A model generated the notes under the pieces. It saw only the letters and a list, made by a program, of their open reading frames with translations, had not been told where the DNA came from and made no database searches. Positions 17,703 through 25,763 of a DNA stretch of 60,055 nucleotides are shown piece by piece (position 1 is the stretch's first letter; each line of letters begins with the position of its first letter). The stretch is from an uncultured Eubacterium sp. (GTDB lineage: Bacteria > Bacillota > Clostridia > Lachnospirales > Lachnospiraceae), in NCBI GenBank assembly GCA_910577295.1, contig CAJTLS010000006.1:1-60055 (forward strand), written 5' to 3'. The position numbers and the translations under genes were made by a program.

Positions 17703-18129
17703 TGCCCGCACCTCCCTCTAAATCTGCACGAGAAACGATTTTACATTTGACAGGAAGTTTATGCATAGCCAAACGAAGCGCTTCTCTCGCCGTTTCTTCC
17801 GGTACGCCGGCGATTTCAAACATAACACGTCCCGGCTTAACAACTGCTACCCAGTACTCCAGAGCACCTTTACCTTTACCCATTCGGGTTTCAGCAGGCG
17901 TCTTTGTTACCGGCTTGTCAGGAAATATCTTAATCCAAACTTTACCACCACGTTTTGTATGACGTGTCATCGCAATACGGGCAGCCTCAATCTGATTCGA
18001 ACGAATCCAATGCGGCTCTGTTGCTACAAGACCATATTCACCGTAAGTAATCTTGTTTCCGCGTGTTGCCTTACCCCGCATGGAGCCACGGAACTGTTTA
18101 CGGCGTTTTACTCTCTTAGGCATTAACAT
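17692..18129 (-). CDS. rplP: 50S ribosomal protein L16
   Basis: Large-subunit protein near the A-site tRNA elbow, 145 residues. MLMPKRVKRRKQFRGSMRG is the normal Gram-positive start, so the first ATG (overlapping the rpsC stop) is preferred over the second one two codons later. PVTKTPAETRMGKGKG is conserved. Confidence 0.97.
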   Translation of the reverse strand: MLMPKRVKRRKQFRGSMRGKATRGNKITYGEYGLVATEPHWIRSNQIEAARIAMTRHTKRGGKVWIKIFPDKPVTKTPAETRMGKGKGALEYWVAVVKPGRVMFEIAGVPEETAREALRLAMHKLPVKCKIVSRADLEGGAGNEE

Positions 18130-18809
18130 TATTTATCGCTCCCTTCCTTTGAACTAGCTTTAGCTGGTTTTCCACCTTTGGTTGGAAGTACTTCACCATG
18201 ATAGACCCATGTCTTAACACCAATCTTACCATATGTTGTATTTGCTTCTGCAAAACCATAATCAATATTAGCACGAAGTGTCTGGAGAGGAATGTTGCCC
18301 TCGCTATAGAACTCTGTACGAGCCATATCCGCGCCGCCAAGACGTCCGGAACAAGATGTCTTAATTCCCTTTGCACCGGCTTTCATTGCTCTGCCCATAC
18401 AAGATTTCATAGCGCGGCGGAAAGAAATACGGTTCTCCAACTGCTGTGCAATATTCTCTGCCACAAGCTGTGCGTCACTGTCCGGTTTTTTCACTTCTTT
18501 GATATCCACAAGAACTTTCTGTGCAGAATATTTGGCAAGCTCCACTTTCAATTTTTCAATCTCGGCGCCACCCTTACCAATTACTACACCCGGTTTTGCT
18601 GTATATACCAAAACTTTAACACGGTCTGAAGTTCTCTCTATCTCAATTTTAGAAATACCTGCATGATATAATTTTTTCTTTAAAAATTCACGGATTTTAT
18701 AATCTTCAACTAAGTTGTCTGCAAAATTTTCAGAATCAGCAAACCATCTGGATTCCCAGTCTTTAATGACGCCAACTCTTAAACCGTGTGGATTTACTTT
18801 TTGTCCCAT
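18129..18809 (-). CDS. rpsC: 30S ribosomal protein S3
   Basis: The 226-residue mRNA-entry protein has a KH domain (GVVIGKGGAEIEKL) and the C-terminal GGADMARTEFYSEGNIPL. Its stop overlaps the rplP start. Confidence 0.98.
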   Translation of the reverse strand: MGQKVNPHGLRVGVIKDWESRWFADSENFADNLVEDYKIREFLKKKLYHAGISKIEIERTSDRVKVLVYTAKPGVVIGKGGAEIEKLKVELAKYSAQKVLVDIKEVKKPDSDAQLVAENIAQQLENRISFRRAMKSCMGRAMKAGAKGIKTSCSGRLGGADMARTEFYSEGNIPLQTLRANIDYGFAEANTTYGKIGVKTWVYHGEVLPTKGGKPAKASSKEGSDK

Positions 18810-18824
18810 CTTAATCTCCTTTCA

Positions 18825-19211
18825 CTATCTTTCATTCAAGATGATGGTAATGTGGCACATTCTCTTTTCGATGCGATATGCCGTACCACGTGCTCTTGGT
18901 CTGATTCTCTTCATTGTGGTTGCCTTATTTGCAAAGCACTCATCAACGTAGAGATTTTCCGGGTCCATGCCATTGTTGTTCTCCGCATTTGCAATAGCAG
19001 AATTCAACAGCTTCTTAATTACTGCAGAAGCATATCTTGGATTATATTCCAAAATACCAAGTGCTGTCTGAACGTCTTTGCCACGAATTGCGTCCAATAC
19101 AAAGCCTGCTTTCTGAGCAGAAATTCTGGCGTGTGACAATTTAGCAGATGGTCTTGTATCTTTGTTCTGGTTTCTTTCTTTTTTGATTTGGGATCTATGT
19201 CCTTTAGCCAT
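18825..19211 (-). CDS. rplV: 50S ribosomal protein L22
   Basis: The 128-residue protein lines the exit tunnel. SHARISAQKAGFVLDAIRGK, the long hairpin region and the C-terminal RPRARGTAYRIEKRMCHITI are typical. The N-terminal 20 residues (MAKGHRSQIKKERNQNKDTR) are a basic extension. Confidence 0.97.
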   Translation of the reverse strand: MAKGHRSQIKKERNQNKDTRPSAKLSHARISAQKAGFVLDAIRGKDVQTALGILEYNPRYASAVIKKLLNSAIANAENNNGMDPENLYVDECFANKATTMKRIRPRARGTAYRIEKRMCHITIILNER

Positions 19212-19275
19212 CTCAAGAAACCTCCTTTCTTACATTCACTTTATTACCAAAGTTTGATTCGCAAACCTTCCATGG

Positions 19276-19292
19276 CCTGAGCTAAACTCAGG
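19276..19292 (-). promoter_or_regulatory. short hairpin between rpsS and rplV
   Basis: CCTGAG and CTCAGG form a perfect 6-bp stem with a 5-nt loop in an 87-bp gap. No T run follows. It may be an mRNA stability or processing element. Confidence 0.3.
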
Positions 19293-19298
19293 ACTAAT

Positions 19299-19571
19299 TT
19301 ATCCTCGTTTCTCATCCTTACCATGACCTTTGTAAGTTCTTGTCAAAACAAACTCGCCAAGCTTGTGGCCTACCATGTCCTCGACAATATACACAGGTAC
19401 ATGCTTTCTTCCATCATGGACAGCAATTGTATGGCCTACCATGCTAGGGAAGATAGTGGAACGACGTGACCAGGTTTTAATAACCGATTTTTCTCCGGAC
19501 TCGTTCATGGCATCAATCTTTTTCAATAAATGCGCATCTGCAAATGGTCCTTTCTTTAATGAACGTGACAT
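19299..19571 (-). CDS. rpsS: 30S ribosomal protein S19
   Basis: The 90-residue head protein starts MSRSLKKGPFADAHLLKKI and contains TWSRRSTIFPSMVGHTIAVH and GHKLGEFVLTRTYKGH. Located 15 bp after rplB. Confidence 0.98.
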   Translation of the reverse strand: MSRSLKKGPFADAHLLKKIDAMNESGEKSVIKTWSRRSTIFPSMVGHTIAVHDGRKHVPVYIVEDMVGHKLGEFVLTRTYKGHGKDEKRG

Positions 19572-19586
19572 TACTCACTACCTCCT

Positions 19587-20432
19587 TTATTTCGCTAACG
19601 CTTTACCGTCGCGTCTTCTGATTATCATCTTGTTAGACTGCTTATTCTTCTTACGAGTCTTATAACCAAGTGCCGGTTTACCCCAAGGTGTACATGGTCC
19701 CGGACGTCCAACTGGCGCTTTACCTTCACCACCGCCGTGTGGATGGTCATTCGGGTTCATAACAGAACCACGTACTGTCGGGCGTATACCCATATGACGC
19801 TTACGACCTGCTTTACCGATATTAACAAGATTGTGCTCCGTGTTGCCGACCTGTCCAATCGAAGCGCGGCAGATTATCGGAACCATTCTCATTTCCCCTG
19901 ACGGCATACGGATAATTGCATTTTTACCCTCTTTCGCCATCAACTGGGCGCTCACTCCAGCAGCACGAACCAATTGTCCGCCGTGGCCCGGATACATTTC
20001 AATGTTATGAATCTGCGTGCCGACCGGCATATCTTTCAGTTCCAGACAGTTGCCGACTTTAATTTCTGCTTCCGGCCCATTCATAATTACCTGTCCTACT
20101 TTCAGACCAACCGGTGCAAGAATATATCTTTTCTCACCATCTACATAACAAACCAAAGCAATATTTGCTGTACGGTTCGGGTCATATTCGATAGTTTTTA
20201 CCGTTGCCGGAATACCATCTTTATTTCTCTTAAAATCAATAATTCTGTATTTTCTTCTAGAACCGCCACCGTGATGTCTTACGGTGATTTTTCCCTGAGC
20301 ATTACGGCCTGCATGCTTCTTCAATGAAGTTGTCAGGGATTTTTCCGGAGTAGATGTCGTAATCTCCTTAAAATCGTAACCGCTCATGTTTCTTCTAGAA
20401 GGGGTATATGGGTTATAAGTTTTAATTCCCAT
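19587..20432 (-). CDS. rplB: 50S ribosomal protein L2
   Basis: The 281-residue peptidyl-transferase-centre protein starts MGIKTYNPYTPSRRNMSGYD. It contains VRHHGGGSRRKYRIIDF and the C-terminal VMNPNDHPHGGGEGKAPVG with the conserved His. Confidence 0.98.
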   Translation of the reverse strand: MGIKTYNPYTPSRRNMSGYDFKEITTSTPEKSLTTSLKKHAGRNAQGKITVRHHGGGSRRKYRIIDFKRNKDGIPATVKTIEYDPNRTANIALVCYVDGEKRYILAPVGLKVGQVIMNGPEAEIKVGNCLELKDMPVGTQIHNIEMYPGHGGQLVRAAGVSAQLMAKEGKNAIIRMPSGEMRMVPIICRASIGQVGNTEHNLVNIGKAGRKRHMGIRPTVRGSVMNPNDHPHGGGEGKAPVGRPGPCTPWGKPALGYKTRKKNKQSNKMIIRRRDGKALAK

Positions 20433-20505
20433 GAGTTACACTCCTTTCAAAATTACAAACTGTTTCTCTTTCTAAAATGGTCTGTACTATTTTACATAGC
20501 ACGCA

Positions 20506-20805
20506 TTATAAACCTTCAAAAATTTCGATGTCCGCACTGTCTTCCGTCAACTGAACAATCGCTTTTTTCTTCTTGGCGGTTTTTCCAACTACCATGCCGC
20601 GTCTGCGGTTCTTGCCAGCAAGGTTCATCGTATTGACTTTTGCCACTTTTGTTCCCGGGAACATTTTCTCAACCGCTTCTTTAATCTGGCTCTTTGTAGC
20701 TTCTGTGTGTACATAGAACGTATATTTCTTAAATTCCATGCCTGCCATTGATTTTTCTGTAATCACCGGCTTGTCGATAATGTCATAATATTTCAAATCT
20801 GCCAT
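20506..20805 (-). CDS. rplW: 50S ribosomal protein L23
   Basis: The 99-residue tunnel-exit protein docks trigger factor and SRP. DIIDKPVITEKSMAGME and the basic loop KNRRRGMVVGKTAKKKKA are typical. Its ATG overlaps the rplD stop by one base. Confidence 0.98.
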   Translation of the reverse strand: MADLKYYDIIDKPVITEKSMAGMEFKKYTFYVHTEATKSQIKEAVEKMFPGTKVAKVNTMNLAGKNRRRGMVVGKTAKKKKAIVQLTEDSADIEIFEGL

Positions 20806-21425
20806 TATGCGTACACCTCCTCGATTGCTTTTACAGCGCTCTTAGTGATAACCACGGTGTCATATTTCAAAACATCATACACACTAATGGAGTTGCTATA
20901 TACGCCTCTCGCCGTAGGAAGGTTCTTTACGGAAAGAATAGCGTTTGCCGAGTCACCGTCAACTACTACCAACGCTTTATTAATTTTCAAATTATCCAAA
21001 ATTGTTTTCATCTCTTTTGTCTTTGGCTTCTCAAAATCAAGAGAGTCAACAACAATAAGCTTCTCTTCGCTTACTTTTGCAGACAAAACCGATTTCATCG
21101 CTGCTGCTTTTTCTTTCTTGTTCATCTTGAAAGAATAATCTCTCGGAGTCGGTGCGAATACTACGCCGCCGCCCGTCCACTGCGGAGCTCGAATGGAACC
21201 CTGTCTTGCATGGCCGGTTCCTTTCTGTCTCCAAGGTTTTCTACCACCGCCGCGAACTTCAGAACGCGTCTTAGCTTTCTGTGTTCCCTGACGTTTGTTC
21301 GCAAGTTGAAGAACAACTGCCATATGAACTAAATGCTCATTTACCGGAGCAGCAAAAACGGAGTCGTTCAAATCCATTTTCTCTATCTCTTTGCCGTCCT
21401 TATTATAAACAGATACGCTTGCCAT
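20805..21425 (-). CDS. rplD: 50S ribosomal protein L4
   Basis: The 206-residue assembly protein has an internal loop (about 45-95) that reaches the exit tunnel. VRGGGRKPWRQKGTGHARQG and GGGVVFAPTPRDYSFKMNKK are conserved. In E. coli L4 represses the S10 operon through its leader. The folded leader before rpsJ here is a possible target. Confidence 0.98.
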   Translation of the reverse strand: MASVSVYNKDGKEIEKMDLNDSVFAAPVNEHLVHMAVVLQLANKRQGTQKAKTRSEVRGGGRKPWRQKGTGHARQGSIRAPQWTGGGVVFAPTPRDYSFKMNKKEKAAAMKSVLSAKVSEEKLIVVDSLDFEKPKTKEMKTILDNLKINKALVVVDGDSANAILSVKNLPTARGVYSNSISVYDVLKYDTVVITKSAVKAIEEVYA

Positions 21426-21450
21426 CTGTGTCTTCCTCCTTTCCGAAAAG

Positions 21451-22080
21451 TTATGCCTTTACGGATTCTTTAATGATTACTGTTGATTTCTTTGGTCCCG
21501 GAACCGCGCCTTTTACTAAAAGCAAATTGTTCTCGGCATCTACACGTACAATCTCAAGGTTTTGGATTGTCACCTGTACTGCTCCCATCTGCCCCGGCAT
21601 TTTCTTTCCTTTAAACACCTTACTAGGGTCTGATGCAGAACCATTCGAACCAGCATGTCTATGAAATTTGGAACCGTGACCCATTGGTCCGCGGGACTGT
21701 CCGTGACGCTTAATCGCACCCTGAAAACCATGTCCCTTTGTCTTTGCGGTCACATCAATTTTGTCACCGGTTTCAAAGATGTCTGCTTTAATTTCCTGTC
21801 CCAACTCATACTCGGCAGTGTTCTCTAATTTGAACTCCGTGAGAAATCTCTTATTCTCCACTCCTGCTTTTTCTAAGTGTCCTTTCTTCGGCTTATTCAC
21901 AAGTTTCTCGCGAATATCGCCATACGCTACCTGAACAGCCTCGTATCCATCGTTCTCAACTGTCTTAATCTGAGAAACATACACTGGACCAGCCTGAAGT
22001 ACGGTAACTGGTGTCAATACACCGTCTTCGTTGAAAATCTGAGTCATTCCAACTTTTGTAGCTACTATAGCTTTCTTCAT
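21451..22080 (-). CDS. rplC: 50S ribosomal protein L3
   Basis: The 209-residue protein near the peptidyl-transferase centre starts MKKAIVATKVGMTQIFNEDG. The central loop HGSKFHRHAGSNGSASDPSK and GKKMPGQMGAVQVT are conserved. It is preceded by an unusual 190-bp gap after rpsJ. Confidence 0.98.
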   Translation of the reverse strand: MKKAIVATKVGMTQIFNEDGVLTPVTVLQAGPVYVSQIKTVENDGYEAVQVAYGDIREKLVNKPKKGHLEKAGVENKRFLTEFKLENTAEYELGQEIKADIFETGDKIDVTAKTKGHGFQGAIKRHGQSRGPMGHGSKFHRHAGSNGSASDPSKVFKGKKMPGQMGAVQVTIQNLEIVRVDAENNLLLVKGAVPGPKKSTVIIKESVKA

Positions 22081-22271
22081 TTTCTTTTCCTCCTATAAAA
22101 TCTACAGCGGATTGATTTCACAGTGTTTGCATTCACTGGCGGAAAACAATCATCCTAGATGGTTACTGTCATGTTTTGAACCGTAAAAACAGCATCATAA
22201 CCATAGGACGAGGGCACTATTTTCACCCCCTCGCTTCCTATATATAATAGGAAACTCATCAAAACAATGCA
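22081..22271 (-). promoter_or_regulatory. 190-bp gap between rpsJ and rplC with hairpins
   Basis: Two short hairpins are visible on the minus strand: TTCCTA/TAGGAA with a T/A-rich loop, and CGAGGG/CCCTCG around GGTGAAAATAGTG. No good promoter was found. rpsJ and rplC are usually separated by far less, so this may be a second leader or an attenuation site. Confidence 0.35.
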
Positions 22272-22592
22272 TTATTGCATTTTGATGTCAATGGCAACGC
22301 CTGCAGGCATTTCCAGACGGGAAAGTGCATCTACCGTCTTCTGTGAAGGTGTCAGCACATCAATAAGTCTCTTGTGTGTTCTCTGCTCAAACTGCTCACG
22401 AGAGTCTTTGTACTTGTGTACCGCTCTAAGAATGGTAACAACCTCTTTCTTAGTAGGAAGTGGCACAGGCCCACTAACCTTTGCTCCTGTCTTCTTCACC
22501 GTCTCAATCAACTTTGCTGCCGCAAAATCAATGAGCTGATGGTCATACGCCTTCAACGTAATTCTCATTTTTTGACTTTTTTTACTTGCCAT
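22272..22592 (-). CDS. rpsJ: 30S ribosomal protein S10 (NusE)
   Basis: The 106-residue head protein also serves as NusE in transcription antitermination. KMRITLKAYDHQLIDFAAAK and the loop TKKEVVTILRAVHKYKDSRE are canonical. The start at 22592 follows AAGGAGG; the upstream in-frame codons lie in the leader. It is the first gene of the cluster. Confidence 0.97.
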   Translation of the reverse strand: MASKKSQKMRITLKAYDHQLIDFAAAKLIETVKKTGAKVSGPVPLPTKKEVVTILRAVHKYKDSREQFEQRTHKRLIDVLTPSQKTVDALSRLEMPAGVAIDIKMQ

Positions 22593-22880
22593 AAAAATAG
22601 TCGCCTCCTTTTCGTACTTTATAAATGAAATAGTACGACAAGTGGTGACTGTACACTCATCCGTGTGTGTCATGTCGGTTCATTAGAAATACCTCCACAG
22701 GGAGGTTTTACACACACGTTTATCTGCTCTTAGGCAGAAACTATGTTACTGTACAGTGACTTGCCGTCAGGTTTCTCGGCCGAAATCGCTGATCTCCGGC
22801 CTCTTGACATTCGCTCCACGGAAAACCCACCAGACGGTGGCAACCTCACGCTTCATCGCTATCATGTCACAGCAAGGACT
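22593..22880 (-). promoter_or_regulatory. structured leader of the S10 operon
   Basis: The leader transcript is about 290 nt. It has a perfect CGTGTGTGT/ACACACACG outer stem enclosing an ACCTCC/GGAGGT hairpin (22691-22706), and a TCTGC/GCAGA hairpin. Both can be enclosed by pairing of GGCAAGT..CTGTAC with GTACAG..ACTTGTC, giving a junction-like fold just before rpsJ. Autogenous S10 leaders are known in other bacteria. No match to one is claimed. Confidence 0.55.
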
Positions 22881-22909
22881 AGTGTAACATAGTTCCCCCA
22901 AAAAAGCAA
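22881..22909 (-). promoter_or_regulatory. promoter of the S10-spc-alpha cluster
   Basis: The minus strand has TTGCTT (22904-22909), a 17-bp spacer and TACACT (22881-22886). It lies at the expected place before rpsJ, with T-rich sequence upstream. Confidence 0.65.
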
Positions 22910-22953
22910 GAAAAACTTTCACGAAATCTACAAGCCATGCAAAACACCGATTT

Positions 22954-23110
22954 TTCTTCCATTCGTCGAGAGTTTACTCTCGTAAGAATGAGGGGGAAAT
23001 TGGTGTTTTATACGGCGACAGCCGTGACCGAGGGCTCACAGAGCCCGAGGTTGCATGGCGTTAGCACCGGAGCTTCTTCCATTCGTCGAGAGTTTACTCT
23101 CGTAAGAATG
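22954..23110. repeat. tandem 37-bp hairpin repeat, 120-bp period
   Basis: Two identical 37-bp copies (22954-22990 and 23074-23110) contain the palindrome CGAGAGTTTACTCTCG inside CATTC/GAATG arms. Between them lie further perfect hairpins, ACGGC/GCCGT and GGGCTC/GAGCCC, and flanking CATGC/CACCG words also recur with the same period. No coding potential was seen. It may be an interspersed repeat or a structured RNA. Confidence 0.6.
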
Positions 23111-23167
23111 GGGGCATGGCAACACTACCAATTCTAAATAGCAATCCACCAACATATTATCCACTTC

Positions 23168-23710
23168 TTAAGTCGTAATCCAATATCTTTTCATCTTGTT
23201 TCCGTCAACATCTATGCTTTTCTCATAAACTCCGCCATTAGCAAGTATTGTTTTTTCACTGGCTGCATTCTTAACATCACAAGTGATAAGAAGTTTATCT
23301 ATTGCCATTGATTTTGCATTTTGTATATTTAAGCGAAGCATTTCCTTTGCATAACCTTTGCCTCGTTCCGAAGGACGCACCGAATACCCACAATGTCCTC
23401 CCCATGTTCCAAGAATAGGGTGGTTTATATGATGACGCAAATCTATCACACCTACAATTTTGTCATCTCTCTTGCGTACGGCTAAATACATATGCGAAGG
23501 AACCGTTGTTCCCACCTCGCCACATGTTTCTTCACTTTTTCTAAGTTTACATATTTTTATCCACTCTTCAGCAGACTTACTTACATCAAGCGACATACAA
23601 CCTGCAAATTGGTTTTCATCCTCCACATCACATTCCAAAATTTCCTGACGAAATTGCCATATATCATTCGCATACTTCTTTTGAGGCTCTATTAATGTAA
23701 TATGCGCCAT
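23168..23710 (-). CDS. GNAT family N-acetyltransferase
   Basis: Predicted acetyl-CoA-dependent acetyltransferase of 180 residues; substrate unknown. Motif A is visible as GYSVRPSERGKGYAKEML, with the acetyl-CoA loop R-G-K-G-Y-A, followed by KLLITCDVKNAASEKTILANGG. The start at 23710 follows GGAGG. Length and motifs match the family. It stands alone between two unrelated genes and may be an acquired accessory gene. Confidence 0.85.
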   Translation of the reverse strand: MAHITLIEPQKKYANDIWQFRQEILECDVEDENQFAGCMSLDVSKSAEEWIKICKLRKSEETCGEVGTTVPSHMYLAVRKRDDKIVGVIDLRHHINHPILGTWGGHCGYSVRPSERGKGYAKEMLRLNIQNAKSMAIDKLLITCDVKNAASEKTILANGGVYEKSIDVDGNKMKRYWITT

Positions 23711-23765
23711 TCTAAGACCTCCATAAATCCTAACTTTTATATGCAACTTCCCAACAAGCAGAAAG

Positions 23766-24161
23766 TTATCGTTTTCTACCAATATACCGACAAACCTTTT
23801 TCTTATATTGCAGATATTCATTTCCAAAGGCATCAAGTAAAAAATCCTCTTCCACATAGACAATTTGCAAATGGTACATAGTGACGGCAAAGACAGTGAG
23901 AACACACAAAATCCAGTTGAAAAACATCAGTAATATGCCAATAAAGCTATGACTCATTCCAAGAAAGATACCGACAAGTTGTGCCGCAAAAACAAGAACA
24001 GCCGCAATCTTCATCGTAACTTCCACAAATTTCACAGAACCAACTTTCCCTTTTCCAATTTGGTCTGTCTGTATTCCCTGTTTTTTCTGACAAAGCATTT
24101 TCACAAAATAGCAACCATAGAAAATAATTAAGGCCGCTATGGAAACCAATTTAAACTCCAT
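23766..24161 (-). pseudogene. isoprenylcysteine methyltransferase-like protein, internally deleted
   Basis: The 131-residue reading frame joins two ends of a longer membrane methyltransferase family (ICMT-like, usually near 190-200 residues). The N-terminus (KLVSIAALIIFYGCYF, QKKQGIQTDQIGKGK) and the C-terminus (HLQIVYVEEDFL, FGNEYLQYKKKVCRYIGRK) look intact. The middle, which normally carries the RNPxxxG segment and SAM contacts, is missing at the SFI-GILLMFF junction. The frame is kept. The protein is probably inactive as a methyltransferase. The family assignment comes from recalled family features. Confidence 0.6.
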
Positions 24162-24194
24162 TTCTACCTCTCATAAAACGCCGATTTTCTTTAT

Positions 24195-24224
24195 CCTGCC
24201 TGCGAAAGTGATATCACAGGCAGG
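24195..24224. repeat. CCTGCCTG/CAGGCAGG hairpin
   Basis: Perfect 8-bp inverted repeat with a 14-bp centre containing GATATC, in the 145-bp gap between the XRE regulator and the deleted methyltransferase. No T run is attached. It could be a weak terminator of the regulator gene. Confidence 0.35.
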
Positions 24225-24306
24225 TAGTCTCTGACTTTTAGAAATTTTTGCATTACGGGCTCATACGTTTCAACCCCTTATATTATCAGGCACACAATAA
24301 AACGAG

Positions 24307-24975
24307 CTATTTACAGGCAATATAAATATCCATATCATCCCCATCCGTCTCAAAACAGGGAAGCACGTCCTTTTCCGTGTGTTCCAGACCATTCACACGC
24401 ATATACTCCATAAGCGTCTTATAGGCGTTGGGAATGGTCACAAAAGGATTTTCAAAGGGATTTCCAACGTGTATCGCTGCATACTTATGAGCTGCCTGCT
24501 CATGCACTTCATTATCCGGAGGAACAACCCCGTCAGGCAGTATCCATGCCGCTTCATAGCCGTGCATATTGAAAACATTTATCTGCTCCTGTGACACATT
24601 AGGAAAATCCCAGCCAATAACACGAGGATTATCCACGCCGCAGTTACGAGCAATGGAACGCACTCTATCGATAGCGTCACCCTCCGGAACGGAACTTATT
24701 ACGGCATGTTTTATATAGCGAAAGGCAGAAACGGTCTCCACGCGCAAATTTTCATACGCTTCGCCACCAGTAACCATTTCATCGCGGAACAAATTATCCA
24801 AAGAGCAATTGAACAGTTTGCAAAGCTCGATTGCCTTGTCCATTTCCGGCTGCGCTGTATCCAGCTCCCATTTCGACACAGTTTGACGGCTGATATTCAT
24901 TTTTTCAGCCAAATCCTCCTGCGTCATATTTCCTCTCAGATGTCTTAAAAACTGCAAATTTTTACCGAAACTCAT
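24307..24975 (-). CDS. XRE regulator with GyrI-like effector domain
   Basis: DNA-binding regulator of 222 residues. The N-terminal helix-turn-helix is clear (MTQEDLAEKMNISRQTVSKWE, about 16-36) with a following CSLDNLFRDE. The C-terminal 150 residues resemble GyrI-like/AraC effector-binding domains (NPRVIGWDFPNVSQEQINVF, ending DMDIYIACK). These bind small hydrophobic ligands. A good promoter lies upstream. Targets are unknown; the deleted methyltransferase and GNAT genes follow. Confidence 0.8.
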   Translation of the reverse strand: MSFGKNLQFLRHLRGNMTQEDLAEKMNISRQTVSKWELDTAQPEMDKAIELCKLFNCSLDNLFRDEMVTGGEAYENLRVETVSAFRYIKHAVISSVPEGDAIDRVRSIARNCGVDNPRVIGWDFPNVSQEQINVFNMHGYEAAWILPDGVVPPDNEVHEQAAHKYAAIHVGNPFENPFVTIPNAYKTLMEYMRVNGLEHTEKDVLPCFETDGDDMDIYIACK

Positions 24976-25304
24976 AAAAATACTCTCCCTTCATTTTTTT
25001 GCGCCGCGCCGCATTATTAGTATAGTATTTTCCTCGATAAACTACAACCAATTGATATGCGCTATTTTTCTAAAACGCGCAACTTCAAAGTGCGGAGAAT
25101 AATTTTGATGCGTTGTTATTGCTAATAATTCAAACTCACCATATACAATGTGAGAGTATTTGTTCTTTCATTTCCACATAATATATAATATGCTTTATCG
25201 TTTCTTCCACCTGTTCTATTCCAATTTCCATACAGCGATATCCTGTAATCTCATTGTCTTTCAAGGGCTTTCCAGCACAATAATCAAAAAAGTAAAAATT
25301 TTTC
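24976..25304. other. intergenic stretch with the regulator promoter
   Basis: These 329 bp are AT-rich. The left part carries the XRE promoter. A 62-codon frame overlaps the end of the flavin-type gene, but it has no ribosome site and no recognisable similarity. Nothing else was supported. Confidence 0.5.
25019..25047 (-). promoter_or_regulatory. promoter of the XRE/GyrI-like gene
   Basis: TTGTAG (25042-25047), a 17-bp spacer and TATACT (25019-25024) on the minus strand, about 45 bp before the ATG. Confidence 0.65.
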
Positions 25305-25730
25305 TCACTCAAAATCAATCTCATACCGTGTTCCGTGGGAAAGCAAAACGCCATCGGTCAGTTTAATACACAGAATACAGGTATTTTCATCTTCAAAATT
25401 ATTATGCCCGTTATCAATCCACTCTGCAAATGCTTCCCTGAGCTTTTCTGCTATCTCTGCATTTTCCTCTTTCCTAAACCATCCCAGATTAACGCCCTTT
25501 CCATGCGCGGTAAACCATTCCGCAGCGACCGCCACAGTGGGATTTTCTCCTATCTGCCTCATTTTATCGGAACAAGCATAAGTAATTACATAAAACGCCC
25601 CATCCATATAAAAACCATCCACATATCTGACACAGGGAATTTCCCCTTTCATCGTTGCCACGGCAATAATACTGTCCTTACCATATCGTTCTCTCAAAAT
25701 TTCCTCTAATTGCGGGCTCAGTTTTTCCAT
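25305..25730 (-). CDS. pyridoxamine 5'-phosphate oxidase-like protein
   Basis: A 141-residue split-barrel protein of the PNPOx-like flavin-binding superfamily. The N-terminal half reads IIAVATMKGEIPCVRYVDGFYMDGAFYVITYACSDK in short motifs and NPTVAVAAEWFTAHG follows. Such proteins bind FMN, F420 or heme, and their reactions vary. The ATG at 25730 follows AAGGAGAGGTG. It lies 33 bp after a regulator with the same kind of domain, so the two are probably one operon. Confidence 0.8.
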   Translation of the reverse strand: MEKLSPQLEEILRERYGKDSIIAVATMKGEIPCVRYVDGFYMDGAFYVITYACSDKMRQIGENPTVAVAAEWFTAHGKGVNLGWFRKEENAEIAEKLREAFAEWIDNGHNNFEDENTCILCIKLTDGVLLSHGTRYEIDFE

Positions 25731-25763
25731 ATGTACACCTCTCCTTTTCACATTCTCGGCAAC

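Noticed and set aside
25136..25354. 72-codon frame overlapping the end of the PNPOx-like gene
   Set aside because: No ribosome site before either possible ATG and no recognisable domain. Translational coupling cannot be excluded.
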